From assembly GCA_004154925.1 (NCBI GenBank), contig QJNS01000079.1:232156-296155 (forward strand): a DNA stretch of 64,000 nucleotides. The letters are read 5' to 3'. The position numbers and the translations under genes are program-made. Below are positions 26,272-40,035 of the stretch, in pieces (positions within the stretch are counted from its first letter, which is position 1; each line of letters begins with the position of its first letter). The notes below the pieces were generated by a model, which had not been told where the DNA came from, did no database searches, and was given only the letters and a program-made list of their open reading frames with translations. Source of the stretch: Monosporascus cannonballus (lineage: Eukaryota; Ascomycota; Sordariomycetes; Xylariales).

Positions 26272-29025
26272 ATATCGTAATTTCTAAATAAAATGATATC
26301 GAAATTTATTATTTGGTATCATTTTTAAAGAAAAATTTCGAACAACTTAATTTCGCGTTAGATTTTTTCGTTACCGTAAGCAAATTTCTAAAATTCGGCG
26401 TTCGTAACTATAGATGGTTTTAAGTTGTATAGTTATAACAATTTAAGCTTATTAACCATATTTGGTACAATATAATTTTCAACCAAAGCTCTGTAATTCA
26501 CTATTACCGTATACCAATATATTCTAATTTCTATATCTGAAATAATAAGGGTATTAACCGCTTTTATCGTTATGTTTAAAGTCCTTTTTGAAAATTCTTC
26601 CTAATTTCTCGAGGTTTCGTTATTCTGTAAATCTTTTATAAATAAATCTTTTTTAATTTCTTTTCGAACTTGTCGAACCATATCTATATCTTTTTATATA
26701 GCGCGTTAAACTGTTATATTTATCGTTATTGCCGGCGTATTGTTCCTTCGAACTATATTACTTATTTTTAATTCTATTCTAATACTTTTTATTATAAAGT
26801 AAATTATTTTTTATATAGTATATAGTAGCTTACTTGATTTTCTGCGATTCCTTATTTCTCTCATAAAATCTCTAAGTAAACTGTCGAATTACTTCCGTAA
26901 AAGCTTTTTTTTCGATAAGTGTTATAATAAATGCTAATTGAAAATTGAGATCTGTAATAGCTTTTTAGCAATATTTTTCCACGGTATACTAGATTAACTC
27001 GTTTTTCGTTTAATGGTCATATTATTTATAATAACAAAAAAGGTGTTTAAAGGGTATTATTTTTCCTTAGATTAACTTTTTATTATAGCTAACTAGTAAA
27101 TATTATCTTCTGGGACTATAAATCGAAAGTACTAATATTATTATTTATTATATTTGTTATTTCTCGTACGGTTTGAAAAATCGAATCTCTTATAATATTT
27201 ATAGATAGTTCTTTCGCGGACATACCGTTTCCAAATTTTATAATTAAGGTACTGCTATCGTCGACAATTTATACCATACATTTTACCATATCGATTAGAA
27301 GTTCTAGGACAAACGTTCTCCGTCCATTTCTGATATATTTTCAGCTATTCCTTAAAGGCATCTTGTTGTTTTTTGGACGTTTTCTTGGCCAGTCTTTTAG
27401 CTTTTTATATTCTTTATCGCATTTTTTATCGAGATATTTCCTTTTCGTACTGGGTCCGAATTATGTTTATAATTTTGTGATCGTTTTTTTGCTTTTTCCT
27501 AAACTATCTCTCCGGTATAGATATTTAAGTATTTTATCGTAATTTCTTAGGTATTCGATATTTAAAAACTTTATATACTATTTTGCTATAGTTAAAATAC
27601 TAGATCTAGTTTTAATCTTTTTTGCACTGTACCCACGTCTATGGGTCCCGGTTTTATGCTGTAAAAAATGCTATTACGTCGAAAAGTATTAGTATTAGTC
27701 GTATATCGAAATTTATTATAATTTTTTCGTTTAGCAGCTTTAATACGCTAGGCATTTTACCGGTCGTTAATTTCAATTATGATAAGGATAAAATTCGATA
27801 AATAATCGGGTCCATTAAGTTCAAACTTTTGGAGAGCATTTACGTTTTTAAATTATCGAAAAACTTGATTATTAACGTTTTCTATATTTAATTTAATCTA
27901 GATATTATCTACACAAACGTATTATTATAACCAAATGTTAATTTCCTGTATCGTAATTATTTAATTTATATTTTTATATTTATTTTCTTCGTTTATTTTT
28001 CAAACAGCTTTTGTAAATTTTTATTCGAATTCGTCGTAATTGTTATAAATTCGTATTACTTCCGCATGTTAATTTTCCGTCGGTAAGGTAATATCTTCAG
28101 TTTTAGCAAACTTAAACCAAATAACCGTATTTTCTGCAAATCGTTTAACCGCAAATTCTATTGGTATAATACACGTAAAAAATCAAATAAAAAAATATCT
28201 AAAACATACTTGGTATTAGGTTAAAAATAATTATGATTTAATTAATGTTTTCGTAGAAAGTTCCGGTTTAAAGGGTTTAAAAACCTTTTTGAATTCCTTA
28301 ATAAAATTTAGCTAAATACCTTGTTTCGTTCGAAAGGATTTTTTAATTTCGGAAGCTTTTTTTTCTTAGGTTTTTTATAAGCGGCTTAAAAAGTTGTCGT
28401 AAAATTATTTTGTTTTTTTTTCAAACTAAGTAATACGTTCGTTTATAACATCCAGGCGTTAAAGAATTCTTTTTCGAAAAAAGCGAAATTTCTTTTTTTT
28501 GGGATTTCATTCCAATATTTGAGTTATTAAGGATATGGTAAATAGACTATTCGAGTTGCTTACTGGTAAATATAGTGTCGGCGATATTGCTTAAAGTTTA
28601 ACGATATTATTAAACAGAAGCTTGTAACGTATAACGGCTAAGTTAATTAACTAATTATTAAATCTAGGTAAACAGATTTATATTAACAAAAATATCGTAA
28701 TAATCTAAATAATAAAAATAACTTAATTATATTTCGTAATATTAAAAGTATTCTCGGTAACGAAATTATAAGTATTAATAAACATTACAAACTGTTGTTA
28801 TTTATATTATTTAAAGCAGATAATACGTATATCTTATATATTATAATAGTTTTGGTTTTATTTAGGAATATATAAATAGCTTATTAGTACTTTTTGTTGT
28901 GGTCGAATGAAGTTTAATCGATGTTATTCGACCAACATATGTTACTTAATTTGTTTTTTGGAAGTCGGTAGATTTGATTTTTAGCCCGATCGTTTTTTGT
29001 GACCTTCGCGTATTAGATCATAATA
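26272..29025 (-). mobile_element. Gypsy copy G: truncated Ty3/gypsy element
   Basis: Starts abruptly after the LTR of copy F inside sequence equivalent to about 14,497 of copy B and continues in register to a 5' LTR at 28,630-29,025. Only the 5' half (gag side) of the element is present; the RT and integrase half is missing, either deleted or displaced when copy F inserted. It has the same orientation as all other copies. Confidence 0.72.
28630..29025 (-). repeat. 5' LTR of gypsy copy G
   Basis: Begins TATAACGGCTAAG at 28,630 and ends GATCATAATA, by comparison with the other family LTRs. It is more mutated than the others. Confidence 0.7.
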
Positions 29026-29574
29026 TATTTATATTAATTAAAATTCAAAAAAGAATTTCAAAATTAGAAATATTTTGATTGGTAATGTATTTTATTTTTA
29101 ATATAATTTAAATGTTAATTAAATATAGATATTAGTATAATTAAATATCGATTGCTTTTATCGCAATTATTTTATTTATATTTCGAAATGTAATTTTTTC
29201 GCTTAGTATTTTAAAACTATTTAATAATATTTAAGCAAATTATTTATAATACTTATATAATTATCTTACTCTAATATTTTAATTTTTTAGATAAATACAT
29301 AACATATAGTTTATAATAAATTCGAATTAAATAAACACATTTTTTATACCTTGTTTTATTACGAATCTTAATTACGAAATAAATATGGTAAGTTAAATAA
29401 TGAAATATTCAAAATATATTCGATACTATGTATAAAGTATCTACAGTTTTACGAAAATATTATTAAATAATTCCAGACTTAAGAATTTTAAAACTTTTGT
29501 AAGTTTTTTTTTGGTAAAGCTTAATTAAATAACTTGATTTATTTTAATAAACCTTTATAAAATCCGAAGTTTTA
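29026..29574. other. AT-rich stretch, nothing recognised
   Basis: No LTR, inverted repeat or coding remnant visible. A and T dominate. Confidence 0.5.
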
Positions 29575-30487
29575 TTTACCTTATCGTAATCAGGACCTCG
29601 TTTTGGAGGTTGTAACTGCGCCTGCGGCATAACAATCGTAACTTTAATTATAGCTTTTGATTAAGAAATATCTGTCAGGGGTTTAATATATTAGCTAAAC
29701 TCCTTTAAGAATATTACCCATAAAAATAACAAAAATTTCAAAATAATGCTTAATAGCAAGTTATGATTTTTTCGTTCCGTTTAATACATTTTTATATAAA
29801 TTTGCAAGGATTATTATTATTAATTTTAATAATATATGATAATTACAAAGTGCTTAATATTTTAACGTATTTCATTTAACGTAAAAATATAATCTTTATT
29901 TTTTAAGATAATAATAATTTTAATTAATACGAAATAAAAATCGTTATAATAAAAAGATACCCCAAAATCCCGATTAATACATATTATAACTTTTTACCTT
30001 TTTCGGGCCAATACGATAATACTATAATTTTATAAATCAAAATAGTAATATATAAAATTTGAAATCGTCCGTAATAAATCCCGAAATATATATTTTTTGT
30101 AATTAACTAAATATAAATAATATATTTAAAAACTTAGAGTAAATATCTTAAATATTTAAATATTTAACTGTTTAAAGCAAAACGTTTATTTTTATCCGAC
30201 ATTTTTACCGGTTTCTTGCCGATATAAACATAATTAACCTATATATTAACGTTATATATACGGCCGATAATTTTACGGAATTTTGCGTTATCGATTTATT
30301 TGCCTTATATTAGGCGTTATATCTGGCGGGTAAGGCCGTATTTTTCAAAAAAAACAGGTCGATATAATATATAATTTGGTTTTCGAAAAACTTAATATTT
30401 TTTTCATTATTAAAATAAGTTTTGAGAAATTTTTAATTATTTAAGCCTTTTTTTAATAATTAATTTAATTATTATCCAGGTCGTATT
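29575..30487 (-). repeat. Left copy of a 0.9-kb inverted repeat (RIP-mutated)
   Basis: The minus strand of this stretch matches the plus strand of 54,882-55,800 almost throughout; it includes the shared blocks TTTTTTCGTTCCGTTT and CCTATATATTAACGTTATAT. At 29,580-29,640 the minus strand is a RIP-mutated version of the start of the open frame at 55,724: nearly all differences are C-to-T or G-to-A. The class of element is unknown to me. Confidence 0.8.
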
Positions 30488-31129
30488 ATTAATTAAGTTA
30501 ATGGAAAGATCACAAATTTTTATATTAATAATTTTATATTTTATTTTTATTTTAATATTTGCGGATATGAAAAAAGTTAACCGAAAAATATACCATCTTA
30601 TAGTTGCCGGACGGTATAACCATATTATTTTTAATCCTGAATAAATATCGAACGATTAATTTTAAATTATTATATTAAATTCTATTTTCGAACGATAACA
30701 TGATTTGGTTCTTATGGATAAAATATATTTATTATTAAAATAAAAAACGTTTTTAATTTTAATATATCAATATTTACAATTTAAATTTTATTTTCTTTAT
30801 TTATATATATTAATTTGTATATAAAATAATTATTAGTAATACTATAAAAACAAATTGCGAATTATGGCGCTTTTTGTTAAATTGGCAACTTAATTAAATA
30901 TGGCTATAAAACGGGAACCCGGCATTATAATATTAATTATTTCGAAATTAATAATATTATTATTTTATATCTAAAGGTTAATATTTAATTTAAAAATACT
31001 TAAACTTTTTAATAATTAATATATCCGGGCTATTAAATAATATCCCCTTAATTTAACTTAATAATTTATATTATATTATTAACATTATTATTTACATTAA
31101 TAATAAAGCGAAAATTATGGATATCCGTA

Positions 31130-31435
31130 ATAATTTATTTAGAATTATAATAAACCGGAGGTATTTATCGAAAATTATAAAAATACTTAATAAATTTTAT
31201 AATGCCGAAATATTTAATAAAAATTAAATTTATATATATAATAATTTAAACGAGTCGGATAATCTTATTTATATCGTTATATTTATTATCGTTTTTCGAT
31301 TAAATATAGATAGTCCGGATATTAATCGAATAATATAATACGATATATCGTAAACCTTTTCAATTCAGAACATATAGTAACGATTTAATTAAGCGGTTTA
31401 TAAATATTTACGATTACTATAATTAATTATAAATA
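31130..31435 (+). pseudogene. Copia-like reverse transcriptase/RNase H remnant
   Basis: Plus-strand translation gives RRYLSKIIKILNKFYNAEIFN followed after about 30 codons by LNIDSPDINRII, a stop, YDIS, and later RFN-stop-AVYKYLR. The order and spacing match the region between the RT thumb and RNase H of Ty1/copia polyproteins (K-Y-I-x-K-I-L-x-R-F, then T-R-P-D-I, then A-x-x-R-x-L-R-Y-L). Several stops are TAA or TAG at Gln or Trp positions. I did not find the LTRs of this element, so its limits are unknown. Confidence 0.5.
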
Positions 31436-34400
31436 AGCCATATTATTTAAACCTTATTAGGTGTTCGATAAATATAAAATTAAACCGTTTATTTTAAAAA
31501 GAAAATAAAATAACGAAAAGAATTTAGGCCTGGCAAGCTAAAAACCGTATTACCTATAAAAACAAAAAGGTTATAATAAAAAGTAACGTAATAAATTCGG
31601 ATAATAAAAAAGATAATATGTAATTTATCGCATATAATCCCGATAAAAATTAAGTATTTATTGAATTTTAGTTTTAACTTTCGGCCGGTTAAAATATTAC
31701 TTTTAAATATCCGAAATAAAGCAAGTTTAATTTGCGGTACCGGACAAAAATAAGGCCTTAATAATGTATGTTATTTAACGGCAAATATGTACGTAAAGCG
31801 ATTTTAATATATTTAAAAAAAACGAATTTATTATATTAGAAAAACATAATAACCTAATTTCGGCTAGACTTTATGATAATATATATATGCTTAATTTTCT
31901 TTATATAGACGAACCTTTAAATTCGAAAATATTGACATAAAAATAACTAAAAACTGGTTCGGCAAAGTCGGCAATTTGGGAAATAATAAAGTCCTAATAT
32001 AAATAACAGGCGAATAAATTATTTTTTACGTAATCGTTTCGGTTTGGCGGTAAAAGAACAAAATAAATATTTATATTTATTAAATTTAAACGGTTTTTAC
32101 TTAATAGATTTTCGAATAAATTAAACGAAATTAAAAGTTTATATTTAATTTAAAACATAATTAAATTAATTAAGACAATTCCCGGTTTCGACAAATAATA
32201 ATATTAAAGTAGCTTAAAAAACCGTTTATGTTTTATATTATATATAATTAACGAAAAAGTTATATTTTCGATTTTACAAAAAATATAAATAGTTTTTTGG
32301 AAGTAACGGAAGTGACTTTATCGATAATAGCGTCATTATATTTTTATGCTATAAATCGATTTATATAAGTTACGGATTATTATTATATTATAAATTTAAT
32401 AAATATCGGAAAAAATTATAAAGCTGTTTTAAATTACGTTTTATATTAATTAAAATATACCGTATATAATTATTCGGTTTAAATTAATAACTAACGGTTT
32501 AATGGTAATCGTAATAAGTTAAATATTAAACTAATATATAATTTATATATTTTCGTAATTTGAAATCGTAATTTTGGTAATAGTAATACATATATTTATA
32601 CCCATAATTCGTAACGTAATAAATAATTTTAATTAAAAACTTACTTCGTTTTTAAATATTTTTAATTTTCCATCCCCGTTTTCGTTACAGTATTTATATT
32701 TGCATAATTCGTTTATTTTTATATCGTTACCGGAATCGCCTGCGTTACAAAAACGTAATAATTTACAGCTTAACCTTATAAATAATATATCGGAAAAAAT
32801 TAAAATAATAATTTTTATCGAAATTAAAAAATTACGCGTTAAAAATAAATAGTACTTATTAGATAATAATATCAATAACAATTTATAAAATAATTGCGAT
32901 ATTAAGTTAAAAAGCAAAAAACGAAATTTTGCGAATTTTAATTAAAACCGATAAAAAAATTGCGTTCGGTTTTAACGTAATATTATAATTCTAAAATGCG
33001 GTAATTATAACTATTTATATAATAATATTTAAAATTATTAATATATTATTTATTTATTAATTTTATTATTATTATTAATTTTTAATTTGTTAAATTTTAT
33101 ATACAATATTAATTTATCTTAATCCGGATTAATTATGTGCTGTAATAAATATATAGTAAAACTTTTCAATCAAAAAAATAAATACAATTTTACATTATCT
33201 AATTCAAATTATATTTTATCGCGGTTATTAACAAATTATCCTTTTAATTTATAGCCCTTAATTCATAACGTTAAATTAGAACTTTTTAAATTTTGTGTTC
33301 CGGTCCTTTTTTTCGAATTCGTTATCTTAATTTTTCAAATATTTCTATTTTTTTAACCCTTAAAATAACTTAATTCGGATTAAATAATTCAGGTAAATAA
33401 TGGATTATATAAGGAAATAAATAATATAAATAAATTTTCGCCAATATTAAAAAAGCTATTTTTTCGCTATTAATATAGCTGTTTTTATATCCGTTTTTCT
33501 TTAAATATTAATTTGAAACATTTAAAATCCCAGATTTATAATAAATCCTTATTAATTACGTTTTATAATTTTATTTTTTATAATTAAAATTAATATTTAT
33601 CAGCATTCGGTTTTGATTAATATTTTTCGAAACCGCTCGTATATTTTATCGTTATTTTATTGGAAATTTTAATAATTATTCTTTTTCGAACTGGGGCTTT
33701 TTGGTTCCTTTAGTACAGGTTAACGGCCCGATCTAATTTTTTTCTTTTTGCCGTATTTTCTCTTTGTCGGCATAACTAAGTCACCGGCTGGTTCTAGGAA
33801 TTCCTTTATATCAAAATTTTACATGAATATAATAATAATCGGATATTCCGGGTAACCGCCGAAATTTTCAGTATTAATACTGAATATGCCGTAATACTTA
33901 AAAATCTAATTTTAATATAAAGTTAGTTATTCAGTAATTAATTACGTAAAATAACAAAAAAAATTTCTTTAATATTATAAAAATAACGTTTATATAATAT
34001 ATACTATAAAATATATCGCAATTTTATATTTTTAATATTATCTATATTATATAAATCGTTATAAATTATAAATTACTAAAAACGGTTAACGGCCTGAATT
34101 ATACGATTTTTTAAAAGGTTTGCGCCGGTTAAATCTGTAATATAAAAAATGTTTATTTTATGGTTTTAATAACTTATTATTTAATAATAATTATTATTCG
34201 TATTTATAATTTTATTATTATATTCTGATATAAGCAAAAAAACAAATAATATTATATATTATTTAATACCTGTTTTCAGATTTCCTGAAAACGAAATTTA
34301 AAAATTATTAAAATATATAAAAATATTTTTATTAACTTTTTTTAAATTATATATATATAATTAAATTCTCGGAATATTTATTTAAATATTATTTCGAAAT

Positions 34401-37400
34401 TATTATAAATAGAATATGTATTAATATATATAAAACGGTAAATAACTTATATTTTTTAATATCTGGTAATAAGATTTATTGTATAAAAACTTCATAGTAA
34501 TAAATTTTTATTAAATAATTATTTAATTTAAAGAAAGTTTATTTTGTAAGTTAAGGCAAAATTTAAAAAAACGGTATATATAATAAAAAATAAAGTACGA
34601 AAAATAACGCAGTAATTCATATAATTTATATCGAAAATTAATTTAATACCGTTATAATCTTTATATCTATTTTAATTTTATATTAAGTTATTATATATTT
34701 TCCGAATACCATTATTATATTTTGTTTTATTAAACAGTAATCATACCATTATAATAATTACATGATATTAAATATATATAAATAAATAATTATAATTGAA
34801 AGATTTAATAATATTATAAATTTACAGATATAAAGACGTCTTAATTAAAACCAAAAATATAAATAGAAAATAGAAAATATAATAAATAAGGTAAAATTCG
34901 TATATTAAAATATTTTCGGAATATATTACTAATATAAATAAACAATATATAAAAACTTATAATATATAAATGGAATATGCAAATAATTTATAAGTGATAA
35001 AAGTATTCTAAGGTAATATATAAAACTAAAATTAAAATATATATAAATATATAAATTATTAGGTTTATATAGGTTATTAAATATAAATAAAAAATTAACG
35101 TTATTTTGTTTTAAAACCAAGTAATAATATATAAGAAAAAAACCTAATAATTATATATAGTTTATACGAAATTTATATTTTGTTATAAAATATTTAATAT
35201 AATTCATAAAATTATTTCGATTAAATATATATTAAGCATAATAATTATAATTATATAATATATAATTAATATTATTTATTTAATTATAATGTTTTCGATT
35301 TCCAAATATTTAAAATATTTTAATATATAAAATTATATTATTTATAATATAAAAGTTATTAACCAGTTTTCTTTATTTAATACCCGAAATCTGTATTATA
35401 ATATATAATTTTACATGTTTTACGATATTAGAAAAGGTAAATAAATTCTTTGCCAATATAATAAAAGTAATTTCTGTTGTGGTTCCCGATAATATATCCC
35501 GAATAAACCCAAAAAACCTTATTTAGCCGATTAAAAGGTTAGATTTGCTAATAATATTTCCGAGAAATAACTTGTTTCCAAAAAATAACCTACCTTTAAA
35601 AAATAACTGTAAAAACGGGTAATAAAATTTCGGACCAAAAAACAACCGGAATAAGTACTAAAACAAAAACAAATTACTTTCGAGAAATAATTTTAAAAAC
35701 GGGTAAAAAAATCTTTAACCAAAAAACAGCCGGAACCGATATTAAAATAATTTGCGATAAGGCGAAATTATCGACGTAATCCCGATTAAGCCATTTTCGT
35801 ATTAATTAAATAATATTAAATTATTTTAAGATATAAGATATTTTTTACGAAAAATATATATAATACGCAATCGATTTTGGATATTAGATATATGTTTTAA
35901 GGTTATATTAATATGGCGGAAAATTAGAAACAAACAAATATTTTATATTTTAATATTAATACGAATGAATATTAATTAAAAAAATGTTATAATTATTAAA
36001 GATTTCTAAATTCGGTAATATTATAAAAGGGTTATATTACTAATAAGAATTTTTTATTAAAAAAAAATACGGTATTGATATAAATATTAGATATTAATAA
36101 TATAATTTAAGATATTTTTCGTAATTACAATTTGTAAAATAAAAATTAGATTATAACGGATTATACCGACCTAATAAATTATTAAATTATTAAGTTAATT
36201 ACGGACCTTTAATTAATTACGGTTTTTATAATGTAGCGAAAAATTATATAAATCGAAAATTATATAAACGATGCGAAAAGAGGGTTATAATTTTAAAGAT
36301 TAAGCTGTTAAAGAAATATATCATTATATAATTAATGTATAAATATTATAATTTACGAAATTATACGAATAATAAATATGCAAATTACGTATAAACATGC
36401 GGCGAAAAATATTTATATACGATTCCCAAATATTCGATATTATTATATAATTTAAATAAAAAACCTTTAAGGAGATTTTAACAAAAATATTATATTTAAA
36501 ACGAACAAAAATTTGGAACCCGAAAACGTAAAAAAGGTTATTAATGTATAGGTTATAATAATGCGCAAAAAAAAGTAAAACGGGGGAAAAGAATCTTAGA
36601 AAAGATTTAAGAATATTAATTAGTAAATTAATTACAAACGGGGTATACAGGTTAATTTAAAATTATACGTTATATTTAATTATAAGTAATACGATATTTT
36701 TATACGATTTTACGAAAAACAAAATATTTAAACGGGATATAATTAATTCGGATTACGTAAATTATAGATTTAATTATTTAGGTTAATGTTGTTAATAATT
36801 ATGCTGCGTACCGTATTATGGAGTATTATTTTTTTTATTTACGGTTTTATTACCGGAAATAAACAGGTTACGTTAATATAATAATTATGTAATCGCAATA
36901 ATATATAAAATAATTCCGAAATTAACTAATTAGAATTACGTAAGTAATAAAGTTATAATAATATAATAATTATAATATAAGTATTATATTATTTATATAA
37001 AAGTATATTACAAAATAATAAAATGATAAAGAATTATATTAACAGTTTATTTTCGTCCGATAAATTTTTATTTCGCTTATTTCACAATAACGATAACGAT
37101 AATAAATCGTTTCAATTAGGATTATTAATTAAGTTATTCATAATTTGTATTATGAGATTATAACTTTTTTCTGTATACGGGATATTACGGTCGTCCTAAA
37201 CCAAATTATTTTTAATAAATTCGATATTAAACGCTTTTTAAGGAATTGCATTAAGGTTATTTATAAATTAATTTTCGTTTTTTGCCGTATTTAGTTAATT
37301 AAGTTTACTTATATTATTAATAATAAGTACGGTATTATTAAAATTGACAAATTTAATTATTATAGTTTTACGGCCCGTAACTAGAATTTTTCGGATTTTT

Positions 37401-38741
37401 AGCTATTTTTTTAATCCGAAATGGATATTTTTTAATAAGCGAGAAATGCCGAAGCAAAAAATAAACGCGTTCGAAAATTTCGTTACAAAAATCCCGAATA
37501 ACGTAGCGTTTATTTCGCAAAAAAGCATAACGAACATGGAATTCGCATTATAGGGATATACGGTATTTAATTAAAAACGAATTTCGAAAAAAAATAATAT
37601 TAATGTTATATGTATTATTTTCCAACCAGCGGAGTTCGTTAATAAGCTATAGATTATAGTATTTGCCTTTTCGATTAAGTATTTTTTATATTTTCTCCCT
37701 GGATTTTATCGGAGCCAGATTTAATATTAAGATCGAATTAATAAGGATTTAATTTAATATTATAAAACGTAATATTTAATTAAAATAAAACATTTTTTGC
37801 CATAATTAAATTAAACGGCCTTATAAAAAATAATAATATTGGTATTAACCGTTTAATATAATTAATGTCGTTTCATCGTATAATATACGAAAAATATAAA
37901 TAAACTTAGATTTTTTAAAAAGAAAATAATAATAATTTCGTAATTTTCTATCGATAAAAATAATATTAATTAATAATTAGTTATTATTTTAATAAGGTTA
38001 AAAAAGTTATTGCCTTATAGAATATTGGCCGTATTAAAGATATTTCCGGTCTTATAATTATCTAATAAAAAAGCTTTATTCGAAATATTTTAATTAAGAT
38101 TAAATCGTTTAATAAGTAATATAAATAAATTATATTGCTAAATTAAAAAATAAAATATTTACGAATTATCCGTTAAATCATTTACGTTATTAGGTAATAT
38201 ATTATTAATAAATAATAACGGAAGAGTTTCGTTAAAAAAATCCTTATTTATTAACGCATCTTAATTAATATTTTGCGATATTTTTTTATTTATCCGGCGT
38301 AATTAGGATATTTAAAAAGCATATTATACGCAATAGATTTAAATTTGGCAACGGTTAATCGGGAATATATATATTATATAAATTTAGTAAATTCGGTTTT
38401 CGAAAAAAAGTCTTTGATCGAAGTATTCCGAGAAATCTTATATATATTAAACGTTTTTATTATAAATAGTTTATATTAAATACGTAATTCTTATAAAAAT
38501 AAAGCAAATATGCGAATATTATAGATATAAAGAATGAAGGGTTCGAAAACGTAAAATTTCGATAATTCTTAATATAATTATTTTATTTTATTTAAAAATT
38601 AATAATTCATTTTTAAAGTTATTTATATTTTATACGTTCCGGTTATATTATTAGGTTAATAACTACGTATATTTACAGATAAAAAGTTTATTTATATATA
38701 AAATAAGGTAGAAATAAAAAAGAATTACCTTTTTTATAATA
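31436..38741. repeat. AT-rich RIP-mutated DNA, elements not identified
   Basis: No intact gene. CpG is common while CpA is rare, as in copies A and B. A GC-richer patch at 33,690-33,800 reads on the minus strand as EFLEPAGDLVMPTKRKYGKK, without stops for about 28 codons, which may be the lysine-rich start of a former element protein. At 35,460-35,760 a motif around AAATAAC and AAAAACGGGTAA recurs several times. I cannot name the elements here. Confidence 0.5.
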
Positions 38742-39228
38742 ACGATATTAATTTCATTATAATAATATAATTTTAATTAAAAAGAATTACGTTTTATAAT
38801 TACATATAATAAGACCATATCATATTTTAATACCATAATTTTAATATTTAAAATTATATTTATAATATAACGTTTTAATACGGTATTATTATTACGGAAC
38901 ATTAATATTATTTTAATTTATTATTACAGCCGTATTTTTGAAAAAAATTAAAATAATTTATATTTTGGCTTAATTAATATTATAAAAAAATAATTTTATT
39001 AAATATTATAATAATATCTAATATTTTTAATAATTTTTATTAATTCGTAATTAATATTATTAGGATTTTATTTTTAATTTTTATTAATAAGTTTTATAAA
39101 TATAATAAACCAAAATTCTCCGGTTTTTCTAAATTAAAACATATATTATATAATAAGCGCCGTTTAATTTTATTAGATATAATTAACGAAAACGAAAGTA
39201 TTATCGACGGTATTTATAATATTTATTA
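38742..39228 (+). repeat. Left copy of a 0.5-kb direct repeat
   Basis: Matches 54,170-54,665 in the same orientation, including TTCTCCGGTTTTTCTAAATT against TTCCCCGGTTTTCCTAAATT and the block TTAACGAAAACGAAAG. Differences are mainly C/T and G/A. No protein recognised. Confidence 0.72.
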
Positions 39229-39286
39229 AAAATATTTTCAAAAAATATTATAAATACCGTCGATAATACTTTCGTTTTCGTTAATT
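39181..39286. repeat. Perfect 44-bp palindrome with 18-base loop
   Basis: Bases 39,181-39,224 are repeated without a single mismatch in inverted orientation at 39,243-39,286. The arm starts AATTAACGAAAACGAAAG. The left arm is the end of the 0.5-kb direct repeat; the right arm is an inverted duplicate of it and ends exactly where the 116-bp repeat begins. Confidence 0.9.
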
Positions 39287-39402
39287 CGTTACGGGGATTT
39301 AGGATTTGATTAGTTAATATTTACCGTTATAGAGCGGTACTTGAGTGATTTTGAAGAAATTGGGAAAACGAGCCAGGAAGGCCTGAGCTAGCTGAGGTAA
39401 AG
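39287..39402 (+). repeat. 116-bp repeat with CGTTAC termini, copy 1
   Basis: Starts CGTTACGGGGATTTAGG and ends CTGAGGTAAAG. An inverted copy of the same length lies at 53,049-53,164. Its G and C content is much higher than the surroundings. The CGTTAC...GTAACG ends form a short inverted repeat. It could be a MITE or one terminal repeat of a larger element. Confidence 0.75.
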
Positions 39403-39914
39403 TTTTACTTATATTTTTAAACTTTCCGCATATTGTTTAAAGCGAGACAGTAAAATTAATATTTTCTTTTTGAAATAAATCAAACGTTCGTTTAAAAGCT
39501 TTAACCGTTTGAAAACCCTTTTATAATTAAACGAAATTATTATTTTTTATTATTTAAACTTATTTTATTATCAAGAATTTCGCAATTCCGTTACTAGTTA
39601 ATAAATAAAATATTAGTAATATTATAAAAGATTTAATTATAGTGATAAATAAAATTTTATAACGTATAATAATTACACAATTTAATGAAATTTTAAAAGA
39701 AAATGGTACAAATATATCTTAATAAAAAATATTATAAGAATATATATAATCAATATACTGATATATTACGTTTCTTAATATTAAAGATACTTTAAATAAT
39801 GACATTTTTATTATAAATTAATATTGTTTAAATTTTAAGAACAATAGCTATATATATAGTATATAAATTAATTAATTTTTATTAAAACTTTGAAATTATT
39901 TAAATTTTATATTT
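39403..39914. other. AT-rich stretch, nothing recognised
   Basis: No coding remnant or repeat boundary visible apart from low-complexity A+T sequence. Confidence 0.5.
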
Positions 39915-40035
39915 TTAGATGCGATTGGTTTTGTATAAATCTTTTGGATTTTGATGCCAAAAAAGATCTAAATTACGGGACCCATTTATCTGAATACGAC
40001 TGTTTCCGCGACCGGTTTTCGCTTAAGTCGTAACA
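39915..40035 (-). repeat. Partial 3' LTR of gypsy copy E
   Basis: Contains GATGCCAAAAAAGATCTAAA, shared with the LTRs of copy B, and ends CTTAAGTCGTAACA. The rest of the LTR to the left is missing or unrecognisable. Confidence 0.72.
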
